Both the position numbers and the translations under genes were made by a program. 64,000 nucleotides of DNA, from NCBI RefSeq assembly GCF_000971175.1, contig NZ_BBLY01000001.1:607709-671708 (forward strand). Direction: 5' to 3'. Source of the stretch: Demequina pelophila. GTDB lineage: Bacteria; Actinomycetota; Actinomycetes; Actinomycetales; Demequinaceae. Below, in pieces: positions 16,631 to 24,309 of this stretch (position 1 is its first letter; each line of letters starts with the position of its first letter). A model generated the notes under the pieces. The model was not told the origin of the DNA. It saw nothing but the letters and a program-made list of their open reading frames with translations, and did not search any database.

Positions 16631-16891
16631 TCAGCGGCGGGCGCCCACGCCGGCGCACACCGTCGCGTGGAGCGCGTCGAGCCCCGCGGCGGGCGCGACG
16701 TGCACCTCGCGGCCCTGGCGGATCGCGATGCTCACGCCGGGGAGCGCGCCGATGGCGTCGACGTCGGCGTCCTCGGGGCGGAGGAGGCGAAGCCGCAGCC
16801 GGACCAGGCACCGTCCCACGTGCTCGACGTTGTCGACGCCGCCGGCCAGGGTGATGACCGCCGACGCGAGCAGGATCGTGTCAGCTTGCAC
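16631..16891 (-). CDS. Stand-alone PTS EIIB domain protein
   Basis: An 86-aa protein that is a single glucose/beta-glucoside-type EIIB domain: helix LLASAVITLAGGVDNVEHV, then the phospho-accepting Cys28 in GRCLVRLRLRL. The usual consensus around this Cys is CxTRLR; here it is CLVRLRL. GTG start at 16891 overlaps the end of licT by 11 bp. The adjacent EIIBCA already has its own EIIB, so this copy is redundant. It may serve a separate EIIC, sense PTS flux, or phosphorylate LicT (inference). Confidence 0.8.
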   Translation of the reverse strand: MQADTILLASAVITLAGGVDNVEHVGRCLVRLRLRLLRPEDADVDAIGALPGVSIAIRQGREVHVAPAAGLDALHATVCAGVGARR

Positions 16892-17747
16892 GGGCGACGC
16901 CCGCCTCGCGCAGGCCCGCCGTGAGGCGGATGACGTGGATGGTGAGGTAGAGCACCTCGCCCGCCTTGACCTCCCAGCCGTAGCGCTCGCCGATGAAGGT
17001 GGCCAGGCGCTCGGCCACGGCGTACTCCCTCGGCTGGGTGAGCCGGATGGCCTGGGTGAGCTCGGGCGTCTCGTCGTCGCGCGCGGCGCCCTTGGCCCCG
17101 CGGGCATACAGGTAGCGCAGGTGGGTGACGAAGCGGGCGACGGCGTTCTCGTCGTGGCCGAGCGCCTCGCCGTACTCCTCGCGGATGATCTCGAGCACCC
17201 GCGCGAGCACCTGCGTCATGTCGACGGTGGCCTGGATGTCGCGCGCGCCGAACTGCGCGTTGACGAAGTGCAGGGCGAGCGGCACGGCCTCGATGTCCGG
17301 CAGCGCCACGCCCCGATCCGCCTCGACCATGGCGAGCGCGCGGCGCGCGAAGGCGAGCTCGGCCGGGTACAGGGACATGACCTCCCACTTGAGCGGGTAG
17401 TCGGTCAGCGCGGCTCCCTCCCCGGCACGGCGCAGGGCGAAGCTGATGTGGTCGGCCAGCGGCACCAGGACGTGCTCGGTGACGTGGTCGCCCAGGACAC
17501 GTCGGCCCTCGTCCACGATCCTCGAGGTGAGGTCGAGGTCCGCGGCCGGAATCTCGTCGATGAGGGCGACGATGCGCTCGGCGGACGCGCCCTCGGAGGG
17601 AACGAAGCGCCGCTCGATGAGCGACTCGTCGACCAGGTCGCCGCGCCGCGCCTGGAAGCCCACGCCGCGCCCGAAGACGACGAACTCGGCGCCCGCCTCG
17701 TCGACTCCGAGCACCACGGAATTATTAAAGATCTTCGCGATCCGCAT
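16881..17747 (-). CDS. licT: LicT/BglG-family transcription antiterminator
   Basis: 288 aa with an N-terminal RNA-binding CAT domain (starts MRIAKIFNNSVVLG, to about residue 60) and two PTS-regulation domains PRD1 (about 70-170) and PRD2 (about 175-285) containing the phosphorylatable histidines (LADHISFAL, ALHFVNAQFG, TIHVIRLT). Unphosphorylated or HPr-phosphorylated dimers bind a RAT hairpin and block an overlapping terminator. Two such RAT/terminators occur 2-2.4 kb away (19805-19892 and 20081-20143), before the EIIBCA and ptsHI genes. It lies between EIIBCA and EIIB on the same strand. A terminator at 17826 precedes it, and no separate promoter is obvious. Confidence 0.94.
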   Translation of the reverse strand: MRIAKIFNNSVVLGVDEAGAEFVVFGRGVGFQARRGDLVDESLIERRFVPSEGASAERIVALIDEIPAADLDLTSRIVDEGRRVLGDHVTEHVLVPLADHISFALRRAGEGAALTDYPLKWEVMSLYPAELAFARRALAMVEADRGVALPDIEAVPLALHFVNAQFGARDIQATVDMTQVLARVLEIIREEYGEALGHDENAVARFVTHLRYLYARGAKGAARDDETPELTQAIRLTQPREYAVAERLATFIGERYGWEVKAGEVLYLTIHVIRLTAGLREAGVARAS

Positions 17748-17825
17748 CGATCACTCGCTCCTGTGTGTGTTCCCAGCGGGAACCCTGCGTGGGGGGCGCC
17801 GGAAGCGACGCCACGTACAAGTGTG

Positions 17826-17865
17826 AGGTCCCCGCGCCGGGCCGGGGCACCCGGCGCGGGAGACC
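17826..17865 (-). terminator. Terminator after the EIIBCA gene
   Basis: A long stem, AGGTCCCCGCGCCGGG against CCCGGCGCGGGAGACCT with a one-base bulge and an 8-nt loop, begins 10 nt past the PTS stop. It may make licT expression partly independent of the transporter gene. Confidence 0.75.
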
Positions 17866-17874
17866 TTTGTCACA

Positions 17875-19749
17875 TCAGCGGGAGACCGTGAGCAGGTCGC
17901 CCTCGCCGGCGACGGCGCCCGTGGCGGCCACGGCCACCGCGTCGGCCTCGTCGGCGTTGGTCACGAGCACCACCGTGGTGGTGTCGAAGCCGGCGGCCTT
18001 GACGGCGGCCAGGTCGACCTGCGCGAGCTGCTGCCCGCGGACCACGGTGTCGCCCTGCGCGACCTTCGAGGCGAAGTGCTTGCCGTCGAGCTTGACGGTG
18101 TCGATGCCCACGTGCACGAGCACCTCGACGCCGGCGGCGGTGCGGATGCCGTACGCGTGCGGCATGACCGTGACGAGCTCACCGGCGACCGGCGCGGTGA
18201 TGACGCCCGACGCGGGCAGGACGCCCGCGCCCTGGCCGAGCGCGCCCGACGAGAACACCTTGTCGTTGACCTCGGCGAGCGGGATCACGGTGCCGGCCAC
18301 GGGGGCGGCGACGGTGACGGGGCCCGCCTCGACCTCGGCCGCGTCCTTGGCCTCGTCCTCGTCGGTGGTGGCCGGGAGGTCCTTGAAGCCCAGGAAGAAG
18401 GTCAGCGAGAAGGCGATGACCATGGCGAGGCCGGTGCCCAGCAGCTGCATGCCGAAGTTGCCGATGTTGATGGTCGACACGACGGTCAGGGCCGACGGGA
18501 GGACGAAGCCGTCCGCGGCCGAGCCGCCGATCGCGGCGATCGAGCCACCGACGGCGCCGCCGATGACGCCGTAGATGAACGGCTTCTTGAGGCGCAGCGT
18601 GACACCGTAGATCGCGGGCTCGGTGATACCGGCCACGATGCCCGACAGCGACGCGGGACCCGCGACGCCCTTGAGGTCCTTGTTCTTGGTCTTGAAGAAC
18701 ACGGCGAGGGCCGCGGCACCCTGCGAGGCGACGGCCGCGAACAGGGGGCCGGTGAGGAGCGAGTAGCCCACGGTGGTGAGGCCGACCATGAACAGCGGCA
18801 GAAGCGCCCAGTGCAGACCGAAGATGACGAAGACCTGCCAGCCAGCACCCAGGAGCGCACCGCCGACGGCCGGGCTCAGGGCCCACAGGTTGTCGACGAC
18901 CCACGCGAGGCCGTCACCCAGCAGCGCGGAGAGCGGGCCGATGACCAGGAAGGTGAAGGGCACGACGACGCCGACGACGATCATCGGGTTGATGAAGTTC
19001 TTGATCGCCTCGGGCATGAACTTGTCGAGCAACTGCTCGAGCTTCGACTGGACGTACACCGCGAAGATCGCGGGGATGACGGCCGAGAGGTACGCCGGCA
19101 TGAGCACCGGGATGCCGAAGAAGTCGAGCGCCTCGCCCGAGTCCGCGAACGCCTTGAGCGTGAGCCCGCCGATCGCGTCGATGCCGATGGTCTCCGAGTA
19201 CAGGAGCGCGCCGACGATCGCGACCGCGACCCACTGGTTCGCCTTGAACTTCTTGGCGGCCGTGATCGCGAGGAACAGCGGCAGGAACTGGAACGTCGCG
19301 TCGGAGGCCGCGTAGAAGAGCGCGTAGGTCGTGGTCAGGCCGAAGTCGGCATTGATCGCGACGGCGACGGCCAGCGCGGCCTTGATCAGACCCGTGCCCG
19401 CGAGCACCCACAGGAACGGGGTGAAGATGCTGGTGACCAGGTCGATGAGGCGTGCCATGAAGCCGCCCGTGGCGACCGACTCGCCCGCCTTGATGCCCTT
19501 GTGGCGGATGATCGCCTGGTAGACCTCGTTGACGGTGTTGCCGATGACCACCTGGAACTGGCCGCCCGACTCCATGACGGTGATGACGCCGCGGGTCGCC
19601 TCGACCTTCGCCTTGTCGGCCTTGTCGCGGTCGTTCAGTGCGAAGCGCAGACGGGTCGCGCAGTGGGTCACCGACTTGACGTTCTCGACACCTCCGATCG
19701 CTTCCAGGACCGCATCAGCGATCACCTCGTGCTTCGTCGCAGTTGCCAC
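17875..19749 (-). CDS. bglF: PTS beta-glucoside-specific EIIBCA permease
   Basis: 624 aa with domain order B-C-A. EIIB is residues 1-90 with phospho-Cys30 in SVTHCATRLRF. EIIC, residues about 105-470, has around ten membrane segments and the GITEPAIYGV motif. EIIA, about 485-624, has LVHVGIDTVKL with the phospho-His. It takes up and phosphorylates beta-glucosides. GTG at 19749 is preceded by AAGGAGG 5 nt away. The 175-nt leader contains a promoter, a RAT and an overlapping terminator, the classic LicT-controlled arrangement. GH1 and antiterminator genes lie downstream. Confidence 0.95.
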   Translation of the reverse strand: MATATKHEVIADAVLEAIGGVENVKSVTHCATRLRFALNDRDKADKAKVEATRGVITVMESGGQFQVVIGNTVNEVYQAIIRHKGIKAGESVATGGFMARLIDLVTSIFTPFLWVLAGTGLIKAALAVAVAINADFGLTTTYALFYAASDATFQFLPLFLAITAAKKFKANQWVAVAIVGALLYSETIGIDAIGGLTLKAFADSGEALDFFGIPVLMPAYLSAVIPAIFAVYVQSKLEQLLDKFMPEAIKNFINPMIVVGVVVPFTFLVIGPLSALLGDGLAWVVDNLWALSPAVGGALLGAGWQVFVIFGLHWALLPLFMVGLTTVGYSLLTGPLFAAVASQGAAALAVFFKTKNKDLKGVAGPASLSGIVAGITEPAIYGVTLRLKKPFIYGVIGGAVGGSIAAIGGSAADGFVLPSALTVVSTINIGNFGMQLLGTGLAMVIAFSLTFFLGFKDLPATTDEDEAKDAAEVEAGPVTVAAPVAGTVIPLAEVNDKVFSSGALGQGAGVLPASGVITAPVAGELVTVMPHAYGIRTAAGVEVLVHVGIDTVKLDGKHFASKVAQGDTVVRGQQLAQVDLAAVKAAGFDTTTVVLVTNADEADAVAVAATGAVAGEGDLLTVSR

Positions 19750-19799
19750 GATTCCTCCTTGAATCAGTTGAGAGGGGACCGCCACTGCCCCAGACATGC

Positions 19800-19870
19800 A
19801 AAAAGACCCGGGATCTCAAGAGGGACAGTGCGACGCAGCGATGCGTCGCACCCTTCTCGAGACCCGGGTC
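19800..19870 (-). terminator. Regulated leader terminator of the bgl PTS operon
   Basis: On the minus strand GACCCGGGTCTCGAGAAGGG pairs with a complementary arm ending CCCGGGTC and is followed by TTTTT. An inner stem GTGCGACGC/GCGTCGCAC caps it. The 5' arm overlaps the 3' part of the RAT, so antiterminator binding would prevent its formation. Confidence 0.9.
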
Positions 19871-19892
19871 TTGCCTGAAGCAGTAACAATCC
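19867..19892 (-). promoter_or_regulatory. RAT antiterminator-binding site of the bgl PTS operon
   Basis: On the minus strand GGATTGTTACTGC followed by TTCAGGCAAGACC is a close match to the conserved BglG/LicT RAT consensus (GGATTGTTACTGC...GCAGGCAAAACC). It is located between promoter and gene. Confidence 0.92.
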
Positions 19893-19930
19893 CGTGTGTT
19901 CGATCGCGGTTCCTTCCGCGATGGCTCGGA

Positions 19931-19959
19931 AACGTACCACCGTGCCAGAACGGTTGCAA
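19931..19959 (-). promoter_or_regulatory. Promoter of the bgl PTS operon
   Basis: -35 TTGCAA (19954-19959), 17-bp spacer, -10 TACGTT (19931-19936) on the minus strand, about 35 nt before the RAT. Confidence 0.7.
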
Positions 19960-20035
19960 ACCGCGGCGCGTCGCGCGCGCCCCGACCCGGGACGATGCGC
20001 CGATCGCCGGCCCCTCCGGGTCGCCGGGCGGTTGG

Positions 20036-20064
20036 TTGCACCCGGGTGCGGAACCGTGTATGTT
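20036..20064 (+). promoter_or_regulatory. Promoter of ptsH-ptsI
   Basis: -35 TTGCAC (20036-20041), 17-bp spacer, -10 TATGTT (20059-20064), about 15-20 nt before the RAT. Divergent from the bgl promoter. Between them lies a motif near-copy at 19988-19999 inside the loop of a GACCCGG/CCGGGTC stem. Confidence 0.75.
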
Positions 20065-20080
20065 CACTGGCACTCACAAA

Positions 20081-20108
20081 GGATTGTGACCGGAACACGG
20101 GCAAGACC
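20081..20108 (+). promoter_or_regulatory. RAT-like antiterminator site before ptsH-ptsI
   Basis: GGATTGTGAC then CGGAACACGGGCAAGACC has the RAT framework (GGATTGT-AC ... GGCAAGACC) with a changed central loop compared with the bgl RAT. It immediately precedes and overlaps a terminator. Confidence 0.82.
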
Positions 20109-20143
20109 TGGCGAGGAGCGAAGGCTCCTTCCAGGTCTTTTTT
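20103..20143 (+). terminator. Regulated leader terminator of ptsH-ptsI
   Basis: Stem AAGACCTGG/CCAGGTCTT with inner AGGAGC/GCTCCT and a run of six T. It lies 45 nt before the ptsH start, so without antitermination transcription of ptsHI should stop here. Confidence 0.9.
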
Positions 20144-20188
20144 GTTGCCCGGGGACGGTCCCCAGAACTCCCCCACGAAGGACCCGCC

Positions 20189-20461
20189 ATGCTGCAACGA
20201 CGCACCATCATCGCCAACCCCACGGGCCTGCACGCCCGCCCCGCCGCCACCTTCGCGCAGAAGGCGGGCGGCGCATCGGCCACCATCACGATCGCCCGCG
20301 CCGGCGAGAACGCGATCGACGCCTCGTCGATCCTGTCGGTGATGTCGCTGGGGCTCGCGCACGGCGACGCGGTGGTGCTCGAGGGCGATTCTGGCGACGC
20401 CGCGGTGATCGACGAGCTCGTGGCGATGCTCGAATCCAACCTCGACGCCGCGCACGCATGA
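20189..20461 (+). CDS. ptsH: Phosphocarrier protein HPr
   Basis: 90 aa. His15 in NPTGLHARPAA is the phosphotransfer residue, and Ser46 in DASSILSVMSLG is present at the regulatory position. HPr carries phosphate from enzyme I to the sugar-specific EIIA domains. First gene of a two-gene operon; its TGA overlaps the ptsI ATG. The leader carries a promoter, RAT and terminator (20036-20143), which suggests induction by a LicT-type antiterminator. Confidence 0.96.
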   Translation: MLQRRTIIANPTGLHARPAATFAQKAGGASATITIARAGENAIDASSILSVMSLGLAHGDAVVLEGDSGDAAVIDELVAMLESNLDAAHA

Positions 20462-22131
20462 GCACGCTGGTCGAGGGCGCCGTCCTCTCCGGCATCGGCG
20501 TCGGGAGGTCCGCCGCCGTCGCGCCGCTCGCCCTGGTGCGTCCGGCGCCCCGGGCCCCCGAGCATGAGCCCGTCGGCCCCGATGCGGCCGACGCCGTGCA
20601 CGCCGCGTTCACCCACGTGGCCGAAGGTCTCGCCGCCCGGGCGGCCGCCGCATCGGGCAACCTCAAGGAGGTGCTGGGCGCCACGGCGCTCATGGCCAAG
20701 GACAGGGCGCTCATCGCCGACGCGGTGAAGCGCGTCGAGGCGGGCACCGGTCCGGCCACGGCGGTCACCGAGGCGGTGGCCGGCTACGCGGCGATGTTCG
20801 AGGCCGCGGGCGGCTACCTGGCCGAGCGGGTCACCGACCTCAATTCGGTCCGCGACCGGGTGGTCGCGCGGCTGCTCGGCGCGCCCGAGCCCGGGCTGTC
20901 GCTGACCGAGCGCTCGATCGTCGCCGCCGAGGACCTCTCCCCCGCGGACACCGCAGCGCTGGACCTCGACCTGGTCGCGGGCATCGTCACGGAGCTGGGC
21001 GGACCCACCGGCCACACCGCGATCATCGCGGGCCAGCTGGGCATCCCGTGCCTGGTGCGCGTCGCCGGCATCCTCGACGTCGCGCCCGGCACCCCGGTCG
21101 CGATCGACGCGGCCGCCGGGACCGCCACCGTCGACCCGGGCCAGGAGGTCCGCGACGCCGTCGAGGCGATCGCGGCGCGCGAGGCGGCCCTCGCCTCCGA
21201 CACCGCTCCGGGCGCGACGAAGGACGGCCACGCGCTGCCCCTGCTCGCGAACATCGGATCCGCGGCGGATGTGCCCCGGGCGCTCGCCGCTCACGCCGAG
21301 GGCGTGGGCCTGTTCCGCACCGAGGTGCTCTTCCTCGACGAGGCCACCGCTCCGGCCGTCGAGGACCAGGCGCGCGCCTACCGCGCGGCGATCGAGGCGC
21401 TCGACGGCCGCAAGCTGGTGGTGCGCACGCTCGACGCCGGCGCGGACAAGCCGCTGGCGTTCGCGACCCAGCCGGACGAGGAGAACCCGGCGCTCGGCGT
21501 CCGCGGCTTCCGCCTGGCCCGCACGCTGCCCGAGCTGGTCGAGTCCCAGCTGCTCGCGCTGGGCCAGGTGTCCACGCACAGCACCTGGGTGATGGCGCCC
21601 ATGATTGCGACCCCGGCCGAGGCCCGCGACTTCGCGTCCCGCGCGCGTGCCGCCGGCGCCACCACGGTGGGCGTGATGGTCGAGGTCCCCGCCGCCGCGC
21701 TGCGCGCGGACGCGATCCTGCGCGAGGTGGACTTCGTCTCGCTGGGCACCAACGACCTGGCGCAGTACACCATGGCCACCGATCGCCTGCGTGGCGAGCT
21801 CGCGGACCTGCTGGACCCCTGGCAGCCCGCGGTTCTCGACCTGGTCGCCGCCACCGCGGCCGCCGGGCGTCGCCTGGGCAAGCCGGTGGGCGTGTGCGGC
21901 GAGTCCGCGTCGGACCCGGTCATGGCGCTCGTCCTGGCGGGACTGGGCATCACCAGCCTGTCGATGTCGCCCGGCGCCCTCGCGTCGGTGCGCTTCGCGC
22001 TGCGCCACCACACCCTCGCCCAGTGCGAGGCGATCGCGCAGGCCGCGCTCGCGGCCGGGTCGCCGTCGGACGCGCGCGTCGCCGCGCTCACCCACATGGA
22101 CCCGGAGGCCCGCGCCACGCTGGGGCTCTGA
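20458..22131 (+). CDS. ptsI: PTS phosphoenolpyruvate-protein phosphotransferase (enzyme I)
   Basis: 557 aa. The N-terminal domain carries active-site His186 in GGPTGHTAIIA (the usual sequence is GGRTSHTAI, so two neighbours differ but His is kept). The C-terminal PEP-binding barrel has LFRTEVLF, VRTLDAGADK, NDLAQYTMA and VGVCGE with the catalytic Cys. It starts the PTS cascade by transferring phosphate from PEP to HPr. Translationally coupled to ptsH by a 4-bp overlap. A hairpin terminator follows. Confidence 0.96.
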   Translation: MSTLVEGAVLSGIGVGRSAAVAPLALVRPAPRAPEHEPVGPDAADAVHAAFTHVAEGLAARAAAASGNLKEVLGATALMAKDRALIADAVKRVEAGTGPATAVTEAVAGYAAMFEAAGGYLAERVTDLNSVRDRVVARLLGAPEPGLSLTERSIVAAEDLSPADTAALDLDLVAGIVTELGGPTGHTAIIAGQLGIPCLVRVAGILDVAPGTPVAIDAAAGTATVDPGQEVRDAVEAIAAREAALASDTAPGATKDGHALPLLANIGSAADVPRALAAHAEGVGLFRTEVLFLDEATAPAVEDQARAYRAAIEALDGRKLVVRTLDAGADKPLAFATQPDEENPALGVRGFRLARTLPELVESQLLALGQVSTHSTWVMAPMIATPAEARDFASRARAAGATTVGVMVEVPAAALRADAILREVDFVSLGTNDLAQYTMATDRLRGELADLLDPWQPAVLDLVAATAAAGRRLGKPVGVCGESASDPVMALVLAGLGITSLSMSPGALASVRFALRHHTLAQCEAIAQAALAAGSPSDARVAALTHMDPEARATLGL

Positions 22132-22139
22132 CAGGTCGT

Positions 22140-22176
22140 GTTCCGGCCGGGCGCCTCGCCCGTGCCCGGCCGGAAC
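22140..22176 (+). terminator. Terminator of ptsHI
   Basis: A 13-bp stem GTTCCGGCCGGGC/GCCCGGCCGGAAC with an 11-nt loop starts 9 nt after the ptsI stop. Confidence 0.85.
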
Positions 22177-22280
22177 GCTCCACGCAGGCGGACCCACCGC
22201 GCCCCGGGTCAGGCCGACGCCTCCGCTACCGTGACACCGGGGCCGCCATCCGGGGCCCGAGGGAACGAGACGGAGGCGAC

Positions 22281-22691
22281 GTGTGGCACCTCGATGAGCG
22301 CGGGTCCCGACCTGTCATCGTCAGGCCCGGCAAGGACTGGGTGATCGTCGTCGCCACCATCATGGCGGCGACGTGGGGCGCGCAGGTGGTCGTCGCGCTG
22401 CGCGCGGTCACGGAGGGCGCCTTCGACTCCCGCGTGGCGCTCTTCGTGTCCGCGGGGTTCGTGCTCCTGGGGCTGCCGGGCGTGTTGCTCCACCAGCTCG
22501 TGGGCCGGGAGCAGCGTCGGGGCGTGCGGCGCGTGCTCGCGGTGCGTCCCGTCGCCCCGGGCACCCGTCACGGCGACCTCATGAGCGGCGCGATCGTGAC
22601 CGTGATCGACTCGCGCCGTCGGCGGCGGGACGTGCAGATGGACGTCGACGCCGCCGACCGGCTGCTCGACCGGTTTCCCGCGCCCGCCTGA
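22281..22691 (+). CDS. Hypothetical two-helix membrane protein
   Basis: 136 aa, family not recognised. Start: GTG 22281 (VWHLDERGSRPVIV) with CGGAGG 5 nt upstream. Two hydrophobic segments (about 19-40 and 52-72) are followed by a basic cytoplasmic tail containing RREQRRGVRR-like and DSRRRRRDVQM stretches. It has the size and layout of small actinobacterial integral membrane proteins. It stands alone between ptsI and the phosphopantetheinyl transferase. Confidence 0.7.
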   Translation: MWHLDERGSRPVIVRPGKDWVIVVATIMAATWGAQVVVALRAVTEGAFDSRVALFVSAGFVLLGLPGVLLHQLVGREQRRGVRRVLAVRPVAPGTRHGDLMSGAIVTVIDSRRRRRDVQMDVDAADRLLDRFPAPA

Positions 22692-22741
22692 CCCGCGCCT
22701 TCTCCGGGCGCCGCCCGCCGGACAGCCCCTCCGCGCCCTCA

Positions 22742-22786
22742 CACGTCCGCGCACGTCCGCGCACGTCCGCGCACGTCCGCGCACGT
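22742..22786. repeat. 10-bp tandem repeat array
   Basis: Four and a half copies of CACGTCCGCG, immediately upstream of the phosphopantetheinyl transferase start. Copy number could affect its expression. No other element is visible in the gap. Confidence 0.9.
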
Positions 22787-22795
22787 CTCAGGTCG

Positions 22796-23401
22796 ATGCG
22801 TCACACTCATGCCGTGATCACCGTGCATCTCGTCTCTCATTGGACGGCCCCCGGGCACGATGCGCGTGTCGCCGCGGACGACGCCGCCCGGGCCGCGGTG
22901 GAGGCCGCATGCGCCCTCCCAGCGTCGACCCCGATCGCCATCGGTCGCAGATGCCACTCATGCGGAAGCCGGGACCACGGCGCGCCGTTCGCGGCGTTCG
23001 AGGGCGAGTCCGCCGTGCCGCACCTCTCGATCTCCCGCGCGCCCGGCGTGGTGATCGCGGCGGCGTGCGTGCGTGCGCCCGTGGGCGTCGACGTCGAGGC
23101 CGCCGGCACGCCGCTCGACCCGCGCCTGGCCGACGTCGCCCTTGCCGCCGCCGAGCGGCCCCGCACCACGGCCCCCGGGGACCTCCTGCGCGCCTGGGTG
23201 CGCAAGGAGGCGCTGCTCAAGGCGACCGGCGCGGGTCTTGCGGTCGATCCCGCGACGGTGGAACTCCACGGCACTCGCGTGGCGCGCGGCCCCGCGGGAC
23301 CGTGGGAGCTGCAGGACGTGGACCTCTCCCCCGGACTCGTCGTGTCCGTCGCGGTCCGGGCCGAGGGTCCGATAAGTGTGGTTTCTCACACGACGCCGTG
23401 A
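22796..23401 (+). CDS. 4'-phosphopantetheinyl transferase (Sfp type)
   Basis: 201 aa. The magnesium motif VGVDVEA (Asp99, Glu101), the WVRKEALLKATG block at 134-145 and the upstream CHSCGSRDHGAP motif (53-64) define the Sfp family, which attaches phosphopantetheine to carrier domains. The likeliest local client is the carrier domain of the Pls/PosA synthetase 4 kb away. Start uncertain: ATG 22796 or GTG 22814. The last roughly 30 bp (from 23371) are less GC-rich than the rest and differ from those of a duplicated tail copy at 24138-24294, as if the gene's end had been exchanged. Confidence 0.88.
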   Translation: MRHTHAVITVHLVSHWTAPGHDARVAADDAARAAVEAACALPASTPIAIGRRCHSCGSRDHGAPFAAFEGESAVPHLSISRAPGVVIAAACVRAPVGVDVEAAGTPLDPRLADVALAAAERPRTTAPGDLLRAWVRKEALLKATGAGLAVDPATVELHGTRVARGPAGPWELQDVDLSPGLVVSVAVRAEGPISVVSHTTP

Positions 23402-23519
23402 CGCGTCCGGCCGTCGGGACTAACGTCCCCCTCCGGCTGGCGGGGGGGGGATTACGTTGCCACCAACCCCGGAGTCAGTAGTTCCACCCAGGCAACGAAG
23501 CCAGATTGAGAGACGCACC

Positions 23520-23864
23520 ATGTCCCACCACGAGCACTACGACGACGTCATGAGCGGCATCGGCGCTCTCGGCGAGCACATCCCCGGCACCATCAAGAGC
23601 TTCTTCTCGCTGCACCACGCCGCGCTCGCCGACGGAGCGCTTCCGAAGTCGACCAAGGAGCTCCTCGCACTCGCGATCGCCATCGCCGTGCGCTGCGGCG
23701 GCTGCATCACCTGCCACGTGAAGGACGCGCTCGCTTCCGGCGCGACCCCCGAGGAGATCTACGAGACCATCGGCGTCGCGATCCTCATGGGCGGCGGCCC
23801 GTCCGCTGTGTACGGCAACGAGGCCCGCAAGGCCGTCGAGGCGTTCGCCGGCGTGCCCGCCTGA
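23520..23864 (+). CDS. AhpD-like carboxymuconolactone decarboxylase family protein
   Basis: 114 aa with the AhpD-type redox motif: Cys62-x-x-Cys65 followed by His66 in GGCITCHV, and Glu47 in KELLALAIA. Members act in peroxide defence as alkylhydroperoxidase partners, or as decarboxylases when the cysteines are missing; here they are present, favouring a thiol redox role. Small single-domain form with a His-rich start (MSHHEHYDD). ATG at 23520 has only a weak ribosome site. A perfect palindromic terminator follows the stop. The neighbouring genes give no pathway. Confidence 0.88.
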   Translation: MSHHEHYDDVMSGIGALGEHIPGTIKSFFSLHHAALADGALPKSTKELLALAIAIAVRCGGCITCHVKDALASGATPEEIYETIGVAILMGGGPSAVYGNEARKAVEAFAGVPA

Positions 23865-23877
23865 CGCGCAGCCACGT

Positions 23878-23913
23878 ATGAAGGGCGGGGGCCCATGGGC
23901 CCCCGCCCTTCAT
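23878..23913 (+). terminator. Perfect palindromic terminator
   Basis: A 36-bp uninterrupted palindrome centred on CCATGG (arm ATGAAGGGCGGGGGCCCA), 13 nt after the AhpD-like stop. Confidence 0.85.
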
Positions 23914-23943
23914 GCATCTCGAGCGCCGTGGCAGTTGGCCTCG

Positions 23944-24132
23944 CCGGCATCGCTAGGGCCTGCGCCACCCCGGGCGCCTCCCCCGGCGCCGAAGACCGAC
24001 CGCCACCAGGCGCATCGTCCCCCCGCGCATCGTCCCCCGGTCCTACCGGCGGGTCTCCGGGTCGAGCGCCGGCAGCTTGGCGCGGTCCAGCCACTTCGAC
24101 AGCAGCCCGCCGATCGCCTGGCCCGTATCGAA
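23944..24132 (-). pseudogene. Duplicated tail and downstream flank of the M1 peptidase gene
   Basis: 189 bp colinear without gaps with 25838-26026, with about a dozen substitutions. It contains the last roughly 30 codons of the M1 peptidase reading frame and 90 bp of its downstream flank, including two direct copies of the dispersed 12-mer (24011-24022 and 24026-24037). It has no start and is not a functional gene. It joins directly to a second duplicated tail at 24138. Confidence 0.9.
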
Positions 24133-24137
24133 GCGGG

Positions 24138-24294
24138 CGATCCCGCGACGGTGGAGCTCCACGGCACTCGCGTGGCGCGCGGCCCCGGGGGGCCGTGGCA
24201 GCTGCAGGACGTGGACCTCTCCCCCGGACTCGTCGTGTCCGTCGCGGTCCGGGCCGAGGGTCCGGTGCGGGTCCTCACCCACACCGCGGGGTGA
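24138..24294 (+). pseudogene. Duplicated tail of the phosphopantetheinyl transferase gene
   Basis: 126 bp (24138-24263) match 23245-23370 with few changes. Reading then continues in frame to a different end (VRVLTHTAG, stop at 24294) rather than that of the intact gene (ISVVSHTTP). It lacks the N-terminal two thirds and all catalytic motifs, so it is a relic. It is joined head-on to the peptidase-tail relic, an arrangement not present in the intact loci. Confidence 0.88.
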
Positions 24295-24309
24295 CGCAGC
24301 CGTCCGCGG

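Noticed and set aside
22742-22786. Possible CRISPR-like array
   Set aside because: Ten-bp units with no spacers and no cas genes; it is a plain tandem repeat. The 34-bp array at 47950 is rejected for the same reason.
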